Shown piece after piece: positions 12,620-24,479 of a stretch of 64,000 nt of DNA. The translations under genes were made by a program, and so were the position numbers. Below the pieces are notes generated by a model. It was not told the origin of the DNA. It searched no databases and was given only the letters and a program-made list of their open reading frames with translations. Source of the DNA: Gordionus sp. m RMFG-2023 (lineage: Eukaryota; Nematomorpha; Gordioida; Chordodea; Parachordodidae); the NCBI RefSeq assembly GCF_954871325.1, contig NC_088778.1:9023743-9087742 (forward strand), written 5' to 3'. Each line of letters starts with the position of its first letter. The first letter of the stretch is position 1.

Positions 12620-13340
12620 AAAAATTCATAAACTTTAAAAATGACGATTATGACAATTGTCACTTTTATATGGTACATCTTCATGAAATTTTAATTTGAC
12701 ATTTTTACAATCTATATTTATACCCATTTGCATCAAAAAACTTTAAAATCAACGATTATGACAATTGTCACTTATCTATGGTACATATTCATTGATATTT
12801 TATTTTAACATGTTAGCAATTATTTTTGCCCAATTGCTCAAAAAAATTCAAAAAAACTTTAAAAATAACGATAATAACAATTGTCACTTATCTCTGGTAC
12901 ATCTTCACTGTAGTTTTATTTAAACATGTTATCAATACTAATTTTGACCCATTTAGGTCAAACAAAGTTTAAAAATAACGATTATTACAATTGTCACTTT
13001 TCCATGGTATATCATCATGAAATTTTAATTAGTTTACTTCTAAATTTTTACCCATTTGCGTCAAAAAATTCAAAAAACTTTAAAAATAAAGATTATGACA
13101 ATTGTCACTTATCTAGGGTACATCTTCACTGAAGTTTTATTAATACATGTTAACAATACTTATTTTAGCCCATTTACGTCAAATAAATTTAAAAAACTTT
13201 AAAAATAACGATTATGATAATTGTCACTTTTATATGGTGCATCTTAATTGAAATTTTAATTTAGCATGTTAAAAATACATATTTTACCGTAAAAAACAAC
13301 TAATATATTTAAAAATACCGATTATGTTAATTGTCATTTT
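12620..13340. repeat. degenerate tandem repeats, about 115 bp, right arm (inverted)
   Basis: About seven copies of the left-arm unit in reverse complement, each with AACGATTATGACAATTGTCAC, near 12635, 12750, 12865, 12975, 13090, 13205 and 13315. The motif ACAATTGT within each unit is itself palindromic. Confidence 0.78.
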
Positions 13341-13714
13341 TCCAAGGAACATCTTCAATACCGAATATAAAAATTGTCAGATTAAAATTAATTTACTTAA
13401 AAAGATCATATAAAATAACATAAATAAGTTAAATATAAATATTTGTAAAAAAAATTACTTAGAAAACACACCTCTTTTAATATACTTAAAAAATAGATTA
13501 TTTTACAAAAATGATAAAAAAAAAACTATAAAAGATTTCACCTAAAAGATTGTTTATTTATTATAAAATTCACAAAAGAAAACGATATATTATTTACAAA
13601 GAAGATTTAAAATTTTTATCATAATAAGTTCAAAAAAATTTTTTTGCTTAAAATTTTGGGCGTGTGAAAATCACTAATAAATTGTAACAAAAATAATATT
13701 ACAATAGTAGCATA

Positions 13715-15106
13715 TAGAGATCGCATTGGTTGGGGTTTCGGCCCGCCCACCCCTCTAAGTGAGCAGGCGGATGAGCGGGTAAAAATTTTTTCAAGAATTG
13801 GCAGGCGGGCGGGTTAAAAAAAATTAAAACTATGGGCTGGCTGGGCGGGAGGGTTAAGAAATTTAAACAATGGGCGGGCGGGTTAAGGAAATTAAAAATT
13901 TTTATTCAAAATCAAACTAAAAAAAATAATTGTTTAAATGATCTAATTTTTATTGTACCAATTGTTTTTTTAAGTGAAGAACATTCACCTAACTATATGT
14001 AATAAACACAACAATAAAACTTTTTCTTAAAATATAAATAAACATTTTTGTCTATTAAAAATTTCCTTTTATGGGAATGTAATAAAACTTTTCTCTTAAA
14101 ATTTCATTCTTTTGGGTTTGCAATCTGCATTGTATTATTTTATTTTAGTAATAATTGTTTATCTTTATAATTGCCCTTTTCATTTTTATTTTATTATATA
14201 ATATATAAATTTTATTTTTTATAACATAATTTTTATTAAAAAAATATATTTTAATTTAATTTTTATTTTATTGTGAATTGAAGAGAAAAACAATTTTTAA
14301 GGAGAATATAAAAAATATATTTTATTAACTAATATCTTTCTCTTTTCGTAAGGTATATATAACATTTTTTACAAATTAAAATTAGACTATAATATTAAAA
14401 AGGTTAACATATAAAATAAAATTGTAACTAAAATAAAAATATAATTTGAATAAATTGAATTGTAATAACAATACAAATATAAATTGAATTGTCCAAATTT
14501 GAATATCTAACATGAATAAAGAAAATATATCTAAAAAAATAAAAAATAATTTATATAAATTAAAAGAAAATTCAGATATAATAAACTCAAATCTTCAATG
14601 TGCAATTTAAAATCATTTTCGATGAAAATGACAAAAAGCTAGATTGGATTCGCTGCAATGATTGCGAATCTATCTATAAACATAACGTTGAATCCAGAAA
14701 ATATCGATTCATTATTATTTTTGCATTATAATTACATTTAATATTAATTTTACATTTATATTTTTTTTCATAAATATTCAATTTGATCAAATAAATTGTC
14801 TATAATTTACATTGATTATTTTTATACTTATATTAATTTCCTAAATTATAAATTTTTGTAGAGGTGTAATGCTGAAATATTTTTATTAGATGCTTAAAAA
14901 AATGAAAGAATGACCATAATTAAATTCTATAGGCGGGCTTGGGTTAAAATTTTTTTTATAAATAATGGGCGAGCGGGTAAAAAATTTTAGACTAATGGGC
15001 GGACGGGCGGGCATATATTTTTTTGAAAACTATGGGCGGGTGGGTTAAATTTTTTTAAAACACTGGATGGGAGGGCTTTTGATCCAAAAACCCGCCCAAT
15101 GCAGAC
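13715..15106. mobile_element. hAT-type element nested in the foldback
   Basis: A 1392-bp element flanked by perfect 8-bp duplications GTAGCATA (13707-13714, 15107-15114). The left end TAGAGATCGCATTGG and right end CCCAATGCAGAC are inverted repeats; the last few bases of the right end (CTCTA in the sister copy) are missing. The ends are GC-rich (GGCGGGCGGG words) and the centre is AT-rich. A fragment near 14620-14690 reads FDENDKKLDWIRCNDC, possibly from a zinc-finger region. Shares GAATCCAGAAAATATCGATT with the copy at 60273. Confidence 0.88.
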
Positions 15107-15304
15107 GTAGCATATTATTTTTTTATTAAAACATCAAATAAAAGAAATCCATTTTCATATTATAATAATCATATTTCATTTCATAATATTATATAAATAA
15201 AAAATATATCATATCATAATGTTTATTTGTTGATAAATAAAATATTAACTTTAACATTAAATATAAATAAAATAAATTATTTTAATAAAAATAAATAAAT
15301 AATA

Positions 15305-15610
15305 ATAAGCCGCGATATATTTCGCGAAATAGTTTTGGCTATATTGTCTTCGCAATTTAAGTTTCGCGATATTGAGTTCGCTATAAAATTTTCGCGATTT
15401 GATTCTCGAGAAAAATATAGCTCTAATATATTCGCTTTAAAGGTTTCGCGATAAGAGTTTCGCTATAAAAAATTCGCGATATTTGTTTCGCTATATTGTC
15501 TTCGCGGAAAAGTATTCTCATGTGGATTTGCGATAAAAGTTTAGTTATAAAATTCTTTCGCGATAAACAACATTCGCGATGAATGTTTTGTTTCGCGATA
15601 AAAGTTTCGC
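15305..15610. repeat. right TCGCGAAA array
   Basis: Inverted partner of the array at 10940-11260, with TTTCGCGATA-type words at short irregular spacing. It runs to the right end of the foldback element. Confidence 0.8.
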
Positions 15611-15635
15611 TGAATTGACATGGAACCGTACCCTT

Positions 15636-16373
15636 AAATGGTATACAAATTTAATTTATGAATATTTTAAAAAAATGAATGAAATGACTAAGAGAAATTA
15701 AAATTGTAAGAAAAGAAATTAAATGTTTTATAAAATAAATAACCTAATTACTCTTTTCAATAAATTAATGGAAGAAAGAAAAAGTAAATATCCAAGATTT
15801 ATTTCTTGGGGACACTTTTAGGCGGAATTTTCCGCCATGCATTTTATTGGAAAACTTTAGGTCTTATTGTAGGACTTTGGTTATATAATATCTTTATATA
15901 AATAATTTTGGGTTTTTATTACTTTTTTTAAATAAAAATTTTGAATTATAGTCGTTATTTTAAATAGTTAATAACTTTTACTATAATTTTTCTTTCAAAT
16001 TCTTCTTTATAATAATGAAATATTGTAAACATTTTTTGGGGAGAGTAGGATTTGGGGGGGGGGGGGTGTAGGAGAACATTTTTTATTAGATTAAAATGAT
16101 ATATACGAGAAAAGACAAAATTTACCATGGGAGGGGGAGGGGTGTATTTTTATATAACTTTTACTATAATATTTCTCATATTTCTAAATTGCTTCTTAAT
16201 TTTATGTTCATTTATAATGTATTTCTCCCAATTTAGACAAGAAAATCTAGAATATTGCTCTATCGCTACGATTACTATTACTAACTACTACTACTACTAT
16301 TACTAATAATAATAATGATGATAATAATGATAATATGTGAAAATAAATTTTTATAAGATCTAATCATTCTATT
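15636..16373. other. upstream region of the GT31 gene
   Basis: No coding signal. It contains a G-tract at 16054-16066, a second G-rich stretch near 16130-16142 and a short ACT/AAT trinucleotide run at about 16280-16335 just before the start codon. This is where a promoter would lie, but I could not identify one. Confidence 0.4.
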
Positions 16374-17981
16374 ATGTGTTGTGGCATCAAAATCTACACT
16401 TTATTTTGTAGTAAAAAAAAATCGATTCGTCTTAGTTGGACCCTGTTTTTAGTTTTATTTTTATATTCAATGATATGCTACTTAAAGTCTCATATGTATT
16501 TCTATAAATATTCTGATGGATGGCAATATAATAATAATAATAAGGTAGATGCTGATGAAATGATTCAATACGAGTTATTAGACGAAACTTCTAATACAAC
16601 TCACTACGAGAGGTTCCAATTGCTAGATATTCCGAATGCATTTTTTATCTATAATGCTTCTGAGTTGTGTTCTGACATGAGTTGGAGTTACGATTTTTCT
16701 TCTTATTATGAAAAATTATCTGTTACTTCTTTTGATATCGAAGATAAAAATAATAAGAATATCGCTCATACAGTCACATCCTTGTTTCAAACCTATCTCA
16801 AAATCATAAAGGATGGCATGAATAATTTCAACGAACAAGAATATTTATTTAAAAATATATTTGATATTAACAATCACAAGCTAAAGTCAATCGGGCTAAA
16901 TCTACCTCAAAACATAAATTCGACTATAACAGTAACACCAAATAAACAAATGTCACTCATTATTGGCGTATTCACTAAACCTACAGAGTTCGAGGCTAGG
17001 AATAACTTTAGAAAGATATGGGCATCTCCATTTTCTGCCTATTTAAAATCCATTTATTCAAAAGAGGCTAGCTATACCGGTAATTATCTTACTTTTGTCA
17101 ATTCTCGCAACGAAACGATTGTTTGCAAAATTAAGACTGTGTTTGTCATAGGAATTTTTAAACCTAAAATAGTCAAATCTAAAGTCAATTCATCGAATAT
17201 AAAGGTTGAGGAAGTAAAGAGAAAGAATAAAAACCGTGACCGGAAGAGGATAGCAGTTCAAATGGCTATAGATTTAGAATCAAGAACGCACGGCGATATC
17301 ATACAAGCTACTTTCACAGATGATTACAAAAATCTATCTTATAAAACTGGTGCACTTTTGAAATGGGTATCCACTCATTGTAGCAACGCACAATTCTTAC
17401 TTAAAATGGATAAAGACATTTACGTGAGGTTGGATATCTTGATGAGTGTATTAGAAAATATCACATCGCCGAGTATAGAAATGAAAACTATTTCCAGTAA
17501 AAATAAAATCGTGGGCTCTATGCTATATATAAAATCTCGGACTCGTAAAATGACAGCTCCTGTAATAGATGATTTGTTAGAATTTCAAAGGAGATTTTAT
17601 TGTAAAGTGTGGATTGATATGCCCGTTATACGCAAGAAAGGGCACAGAAACTTTGTCGATTTCAAATATTTTGAATCAAATATTTACCCCCAATATTGTA
17701 GTGGGCCAGCTTACCTCATGAGTCCCAGGTTAGCGGAGATACTTTACAAAAAGTCTCTCGAGTGTTGCGCTAAGCCTTTTCCCAATGAAGACGCTTTTTG
17801 GACAGGAATTATTCCAAACAAAACTTTGTCGCTTAATTACACGAATCTTAATAATTATTATATTTATAATACAAAAAATAAGTTGGGCAATAAAAAATAC
17901 ATATTCGCCGAATATGATAGCATTAAATCATTGAGAAAACTTCATTTTAGAAATTCTTACGTAAAAAATAATATTATTTAA
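16374..17981 (+). CDS. GT31 family glycosyltransferase (beta-1,3-galactosyltransferase-like)
   Basis: A single open exon of 535 codons. Residues about 20-40 are a hydrophobic signal anchor after a short basic N terminus, as in type II Golgi enzymes. Family motifs appear in order: RNNFRKIW (209-216), FVIG (257-260), E302 with HGDI (306-309), DDYKNLSYKT (316-325), the metal-site segment KMDKD (344-348), YPQYCSGPAY (438-447) and NEDAFWTG (471-478). In known members this fold transfers a hexose or HexNAc from a UDP-sugar in beta-1,3 linkage. The usual DDD is DKD here, which keeps the DxD form. The stem (41-190) is long and Asn-rich, and there is a Lys-rich insert at 262-292. Donor and acceptor cannot be told from sequence. 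Confidence 0.88.
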   Translation: MCCGIKIYTLFCSKKKSIRLSWTLFLVLFLYSMICYLKSHMYFYKYSDGWQYNNNNKVDADEMIQYELLDETSNTTHYERFQLLDIPNAFFIYNASELCSDMSWSYDFSSYYEKLSVTSFDIEDKNNKNIAHTVTSLFQTYLKIIKDGMNNFNEQEYLFKNIFDINNHKLKSIGLNLPQNINSTITVTPNKQMSLIIGVFTKPTEFEARNNFRKIWASPFSAYLKSIYSKEASYTGNYLTFVNSRNETIVCKIKTVFVIGIFKPKIVKSKVNSSNIKVEEVKRKNKNRDRKRIAVQMAIDLESRTHGDIIQATFTDDYKNLSYKTGALLKWVSTHCSNAQFLLKMDKDIYVRLDILMSVLENITSPSIEMKTISSKNKIVGSMLYIKSRTRKMTAPVIDDLLEFQRRFYCKVWIDMPVIRKKGHRNFVDFKYFESNIYPQYCSGPAYLMSPRLAEILYKKSLECCAKPFPNEDAFWTGIIPNKTLSLNYTNLNNYYIYNTKNKLGNKKYIFAEYDSIKSLRKLHFRNSYVKNNII

Positions 17982-18389
17982 AATCATATTAATGGGATTT
18001 TATATTTAATGAATTTTTTTGGTGTTTTATATTAAGCAATGAGTCTTTTTAATAAAAATTGTTTATTAAATGGTTAATGTATAAATTTGGATAAATAAAA
18101 TTAGGTCAAATTTTGTGCAGGGGTGTATTTTTTAAATTTTTAGTTCTTTCCAAATTTTGAGGAGGGAACTGTCTCTCCCCTCCTCTTCTCTGTCAAAATT
18201 TTTTACTATATTTTCAAAAGTGTTAAATTTGAATTCCTTTTCTTTTTATTATTTGTTCTCATTTCATACTTTTCTTATAACCAGACATCGCTTAAGATAT
18301 AGTTCCACCTCTTTATAGAGAAACAATTATTCAGATTGTATTTTATAGAGAAATACATGAATGAAAACGATTATAGAGAATGAATTTTG
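17982..18389. other. 3' flank of the GT31 gene
   Basis: A candidate AATAAA poly(A) signal lies at about 18095 within AAATAAAATT. The later part (18310-18385) holds degenerate TATAGAGAA words that lead into the minisatellite. Confidence 0.4.
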
Positions 18390-18839
18390 GAGAATTATTT
18401 TGTAGAGAATTATTTTGTAGAGAATTATTTTGTAGAGAATTATTTTGTAGAGAATTATTTTGTAGAGAATTATTTTGTAGAGAATTATTTTGTAGAGAAT
18501 TATTTTGTAGAAAATTATTTTGTAGAGAATTATTTTGTAGAGAATTATTTTGTAGAGAATTATTTTGTAGAGAATTATTTTGTAGAGAATTATTTTGTAG
18601 AGAATTATTTTGTAGAGAATTATTTTGTAGAGAATTATTTTGTAGAGAATTATTTTGTAGAGAATTATTTTGTAGAGAATTATTTTGTAGAGAATTATTT
18701 TGTAGAGAATTATTTTGTAGAGAATTATTTTGTAGAGAATTATTTTGTAGAGAATTATTTTGTAGAGAATTATTTTGTAGTGAATCATTTTATAGAGAAT
18801 TATTTTGTAGTGAATCATTTTGTAGATCATTATTTTATA
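18390..18839. repeat. 15-bp minisatellite, 30 copies
   Basis: Unit GAGAATTATTTTGTA, almost perfectly repeated. The last four units show changes (GTGAATCATTTT, GATCATTATTTT). Because 15 is a multiple of three and the unit lacks stops in several frames, it gives long false open frames with ENYFV or ELFCR repeats on the plus strand and YKIIL repeats on the minus strand. These are not supported as genes. Confidence 0.97.
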
Positions 18840-21769
18840 GAGAATATTGAATGTCGGGACAATTCTAGAATTCAAAACATTTATGCGAGATTTGAAAAAT
18901 ATATCAAAATCAATACTATAACAATACAATTAAATTAATTTGTTGTATTTTTTGGATGACTTTATTTTTTGTTTCAACAATTGTTTTTCTAAGAATCTAA
19001 ACGAACCAAAAATGTTACTTTGTTACCCGAATCTGTGCCGAACCTCTGAAAAGACTAATATCTTGATATCCCAACTTTTATAAGGATTACTAATAATCAG
19101 TTTTTTGATAAGTATCATAAATATTTTAAAAAATTTTATTTGTTGCATTTATACTGCCAGCTACCTAAATTAGCCTATAGAATGGTTCTTAGCCATAGAA
19201 TCTATTTTTACCCTTATAGATATAACTTGATAGAAAAGAATCTTGTAAATTATAATAAAGATTGTAACCGGTTTCTAAATGTTGAAACTAGGAACCTGAA
19301 ACTAAAACATTTTTACTTTCCTGTTTGAGCAAAAAAATATGTTCCATTCTCGTTCATTCTACGTTTCAGAACACGTTCCTAAAAAATATATAATGTTAAT
19401 TCTATTTTATTAATATACAAATTTTATTAATTAATCTTTTTATTATATACAAAATACAACTAAGCGTTCACTAATCTCCAATGATACATATTTAGATGTA
19501 TGCTATGGTTTTTATATAAATATGAGTGTCAAGAACGCCGACCTCTATTTTGGGGTTCCATGTCTTTATGGATAAACCAACATTTTGATGGATTTTATTT
19601 TAGATGCACCATAATTTGTCTTACCTAAAACCACCAAAACCATTAATTGAAGGTTTCTATAATATATTTTTTTAAATTTTAAACCTAAATTATAAATTTA
19701 AAAAATCTATATTTTAATATTTACAAGGAATCTGATTGAAAATGTAAAAATTGGTATTCAATATAATTCGATTAGAGTTAAATTATGGACATGCAATATT
19801 ACTTTTTATCCTGCATTTTCCACAAGCACGTAACCAGCTTGGAGTGGGAGGAGGGCTAATTCCTCCGTAGGAAAAAATGCTAGATTATAAATTATTTTGG
19901 AAGAAGTATACATAGGTTTTCATGAATTATGAATTTCAAAGTATATTCCATTTCAAATTCAAATAGGAAAATTTAAAATATATATAAATATTTCTTTCTT
20001 GTTATGTTAATTTTTTTTTTCTATGAAAATTTAAATTATATTTTCTAACATTTTTTTATAAACATTGAGTAGACAAACAAACTGTTCAGATATAAACGCT
20101 TTTTGATATATTTTTGATTCAAATCAATAAGCGATTTCATCAAATTTCTTGCAAAGCATATTACTAAATCCTTCTGAAATTAAATATTTAGCTCAATTGT
20201 ATTTAGAGGATATAAATGTATCTAAAGGCCAATTAATTTCAGAATCTAAATCTTATTATTAAAAATTTGGTGGATATTCCTCCAAGAACATGGAAACATT
20301 GCATGTTTTAAAATTCCAAATAAATAAAAATTACTGTATATTTTGGCAACAATACCAACTAGTACATACATAATGAGATGACCTTTTCTTCATTATGTAG
20401 AATAAAAACTTATCTATAAAATATTGAAAATTGAGGCAATCGCAGAAAAAAATTAAATTTCCATTTATGGACGATATTTTGAATAAATTTTTCGGGATCA
20501 CAACCAAGAGGTGGAAAAGAGGATTCTTACAACCCCCCCCCCCTCCAAATCCGAAATTTGCCTATTTTAGTAAATATCATTTTTAAGCGAATAAATATTT
20601 ACACCCTTATGCCCCCCCCACCAATGTTTTCGATATTACACTATAAAGAATAATCTAAGAATATAATTAGTAAAAGTTAATATTATTAACGACTATAATG
20701 AAATTTTTTTAGAAAACAAGAGTTTAAAAATTGAAAAACAAATTATCTTTATTAAAATATGACATAGATAAAGGTCTACAATAAGTTGATCTAAAGATCA
20801 ATAATAAAATTTGGCGGAAAAACTCACCTAAAAAAGGAAAATCGTGGATACGCTTAAGCATAACATAAATTTGAACCATTTATTTTTTATATAAATGTTA
20901 ATAATCGTATTTGGAAATTATAAAATTGAAAACATAGAAAATAAGGGATTCATTGTTGTTTAGAAAAAAAATCTAAAACTAAATGGAAAGATAAAAAAAA
21001 TTTATTGAGATTTTTTTATGAAATAAATAAAATATTTTAATAAAAGTGAGATAGGGGAGACACGGGGTACGTTAGACGAACGTTAGGTCACTCCAATAAT
21101 AATTTGAGGCATTATTTTATAAAACTGGAGATTTTAGCCTAGCATAGATAATTACGTCCTTCATGATTGACTAAAGAAGATTTAAAAAATATTTAGTATT
21201 TTAATTTTTCAGAATAAAATGTGTTTTGGCATACCAAAAGTAATAAAAAATAATTGCAAACTTTATCGTTTGTTTTATAAATGTCATATTAAAAATTATT
21301 AACTTAAAAAAAATCTATTATACTAAAAATTATTAATTGCTCATAGAATTTTTATTGTGATATTAAGAATCTTTTTTCATTTAATTATTTATAAACTAAA
21401 TTTATTAATAATATATTTCATAAGAAAGTTACAATTTATTTGTTTATATAATTATTATTATTTATCTTAAGGTGTATAGAACATTATAATAATATTATAT
21501 TTTAGAATATAACCCATAGAATAGTATAATATAATTAACAAAAATTTATTATTAACCCTATAAAGTGCAATATAGTTTACCTTAATCAGGCAGATAAAAT
21601 GTTAAATTTAAAATCTAGTATATTTAGATCTTATCCTTATATTTTTTTATGAAAATATTTGCATTACATGTCCCAAAAAATATTAAATTATATTGGATGG
21701 TTACACGGAAATTGCTAAGTTCGAGAATTTTTTTATGTGCACTAATTGTATTTAAATATTTATATTTCA
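18840..21769. other. AT-rich region without recognised genes
   Basis: Nothing that I recognise as coding. C-rich tracts occur near 20530 and 20612. Short open frames (for example 19140-19328) have no known motif. Confidence 0.35.
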
Positions 21770-22872
21770 TAGTGTTGTAAACGAACGCGTTCAAAATGAA
21801 CGCGTTCGTGAACGAAGTTCGTTTTTTTGAAAAAAGGTGATGAACGGCGTTCCTTTTTTTTTGACGAACTTTGAACGTGAACGCGTTCCTTTTCTTTGAT
21901 GAACGCGTTCAATTTTACGTTCGTTCAATTTTAAAAACACTTTTTATTTTTATTTATTTGAAAAATTAATATTAATCCGCATTTTTTAACAAAAAATCTT
22001 ATATTTTTATTTATTTGAAAAATTAATATTTAATTCAATTTTTTAACAAAAAAGTCTTATATTTTTTAATCAGCTGTTTTTACTTTTTCCTCTTTCATAT
22101 TGCAATTAACGTACCATACATAACGTGCTACTGCTAGAGAAGATAAGATTAAAGTTTATTAATTTGAATATTTTATATTTTAATTTAATAGATTAGCATT
22201 TGCATGGATATAAATATTTCATCATCAGATTCTGAAAATCAAAATTCAATATTAGATGAATTAGAATTACCATGGCCTAAATATCAAAAATATTTCACTG
22301 TTTTAAAATCAAAAGGTAATTCAATAGTTACCAAATGTAAAATGTGTCCAAAAAGTATTATATCATTGTCAACATCTTCAAGCTCCAATTTAAAAAGACA
22401 TCTGATTGTAACATTAATTATTTTATATTATATAATATGTATAACTATATAGCCAGTTAATAATTTATTTTAATTGTTCTAAGCAAAAATAATTACATAA
22501 TATATATATATATAGTTAATTATAATAATAAGGCATTTTAATATTAGTATTTAAGAAAAAAATTTTATAAATTTATTTTTTTATCGCTCTATTATATTGT
22601 ATTTATAATTATATTATATAAAACTATTATTTTTTTATCATGGCTAATATATTGTGTTGAAAAATATAAGTGCATTTATTTATATTAAATTAAATTTAAA
22701 AAAAAATTTATCATAAAATTTTGAACGCATGAACGCATGAAAGCGTCAATGAACTTGAACGCGTTCCTTTTTTTGAATTTGAACGTGAACGTGAACGTGA
22801 ACGCGTTCGATTTTTGTCAATGAACGTTGAACGCGAACGCGTTCGATTTTTTTAAAAATGTTTACAGCACTA
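21770..22872 (+). mobile_element. hAT transposon derivative with BED zinc finger
   Basis: A 1103-bp element with a perfect 8-bp target duplication ATATTTCA (21762-21769, 22873-22880). The ends TAGTGTTGTAAACG and GTTTACAGCACTA are inverted repeats. Subterminal DNA is packed with GAACGCGTTC, a palindromic word, in both orientations (21780-21915 and 22725-22850). The centre keeps the start of a transposase (22204-22452). Confidence 0.92.
22204..22452 (+). pseudogene. truncated hAT transposase, BED zinc-finger part
   Basis: An 82-codon frame starting with ATG. After an acidic lead, residues about 28-65 carry the BED-type pattern KYFTVLK...TKCKMC...SSSNLKRHL, with the Cys pair and first His of the DNA-binding finger. 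The frame then runs into AT-rich intronic or deleted sequence and stops. No catalytic domain remains in the element, so it is not an active transposase. Confidence 0.8.
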
Positions 22873-23591
22873 ATATTTCACTATGTTTACAAATTTTTTA
22901 TACTAAAATAAATTTCCTAAATTTTGCGAAAATTATATTTATACAGTTATTTGTTATGAGTTACAATATAGTCAATAAAATCAAATGTATTATAGTTTCT
23001 AGTCTTATTGGAATACTGATTTTAAATTTTTAAAAAAATATTTTTTCAAAATTTAATTTTCTAAAAATTATAGTCTTTATAAATTATATTTTGGGATTCA
23101 GAAAATGTTTTACTTATTCAATTAGTCTAATATTATTAAAATTATTCAGGTTTGATAGAAAAGTGTTCCAACCATCCCAGGTCTACCCTATCCTTCTTTT
23201 GTAAAGAGACATTTTAAAATCATTTTCGACAAAATCTAGCTTTTTTATAGAAAAAAACCCAATTTCTTCTGCCACAGTGGTAACTTAATTTAGATTGCTT
23301 CTTAAGTGAATAAATGTAAGTATTATTGATAAATATTACAGCTTATAATTTTGTCAAATTCAGTCAGTTATTCCAAATTAATCATATTTCGATGTGGTAT
23401 TCGATTAAAAACTATTATTTTAAAAATAAAATACCATTTTCTAATTTTGATTTTTATTTTAAATTCAAAATATCAGTTATTTAATTTTTTAATTTTTTAC
23501 AGGTTTTTCAATTGTTTTTACACGGAGTGTTTGAAAAGTTATAAAATATTTTAAAATAAAACATTACTTTTTTTCTGTACTCAGTTTGCTT

Positions 23592-23887
23592 TAGTGATCT
23601 GTATCGGGCTTAATTTTTCAAGCCCGGCCCTATATTTTTTTTATAAAGTTTTTCCCGGTCCGAATTTATTTAAATATAGAATTTAATTTTTATATTTACT
23701 CAAAATAAACGATATATGTTATATGGCGTCTACTTTCTATAAATTAAATCACATAATTTTATTTTACATAAAAAATTCAACATAAAATTGATAAATTTAG
23801 ATATATTTTAAAAAATTTCTAAGGCCCGATTCAGGCCAGAATGGGTTTAGGCCGGGTACGAGCCGGGCCTACTTTTGCAGATTTCTA
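23592..23887. mobile_element. hAT-type MITE, GC-rich ends
   Basis: A 296-bp element with perfect 8-bp duplications GTTTGCTT (23584-23591, 23888-23895). Ends TAGTGATCTGTATCGGGC and GCAGATTTCTA. Related to the element at 27394-27719: both share ATATGTTATATGGCGTCTA inside. Confidence 0.9.
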
Positions 23888-24075
23888 GTTTGCTTACCAT
23901 TTATTATCATTCAACAGGAAATAGGAAAAATTATCATTTAATTTTTAAATCTAAATTTATTTTTAAATTTAAACTTACAATTATTTTTTTTATAGGGTTT
24001 TCAAAGGTTTTTTACACGGAGTGTTGGAAAAATAAAAAGAAATTTTAAAATAGAACACTACTCTATGCATGTACT

Positions 24076-24298
24076 TAGTATTGATAAACGGTTTGTTTTA
24101 AGCCGATTTTTAAAAACGGTTAACTCAATATTTTCGCCAGAAAAATATTGCCTAAGCCTCAAGATTTCGATAATATATGTCTAGACCTTTGTTCCTTCTA
24201 TGAGCAAAATCTTCAGGCTTGGGTATTATTTTTCTGGATGAAGTATTGAGTTAGTCTATTTTAAAAATCGGCTTAAAGCGAGCCGTTTAACAACACTA
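24076..24298. mobile_element. palindromic hAT MITE, copy 1
   Basis: A 223-bp near-perfect palindrome with 8-bp duplications CATGTACT (24068-24075, 24299-24306). Ends TAGTATTGATAAACGG and CCGTTTAACAACACTA. Inner blocks AAGCCGATTTTTAAAAACGG and AACTCAATATTTT also occur in the copies at 37243, 42690 and 49817. Confidence 0.93.
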
Positions 24299-24479
24299 CA
24301 TGTACTCTGTATTCTTACCATTCATTTTATTTATAAAAATGGATATAAAAATAGTCATTTTTTTAAAAAACCTATAATAATATTTTAATGGCTAAATTTA
24401 TTTTAAGCAGTCAAAACAGTCAATTATTAATTTTTGACTCATTTATCTTCCAAGTAGAAAAGCAAATTAACAATATTAT

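Larger units (their letters stand above)
10915..15635. mobile_element. large foldback element with TCGCGAAA-array ends
   Basis: The left end (about 10925-10950, GTCAATTCAGCGAAAC) reappears inverted near 15605-15625. Each outer arm, 10940-11260 and 15305-15610, is an irregular array of TCGCGAAA-type words. The inner arms are also inverted copies: 11333-11440 pairs with 13590-13700. Next come degenerate repeats of about 115 bp in head-to-tail order, facing one way at 11640-12200 and the other way at 12620-13340. No transposase was recognised. The right arm is split by a hAT insertion at 13715-15106. Without it the element is about 3.3 kb and nearly palindromic. Confidence 0.75.

Noticed and set aside
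12926..13132. 68-codon plus-strand frame
   Set aside because: Lies wholly in the inverted 115-bp tandem repeats and has no family match.
18390..18839. CRISPR-like regular repeat array
   Set aside because: There are no spacers: the units directly follow each other, and the DNA is eukaryotic.
18327..18938. Long open frames with ENYFV, ELFCR or YKIIL repeats on both strands
   Set aside because: They follow from a 15-bp unit that has no stop in those frames. No other coding signal exists.
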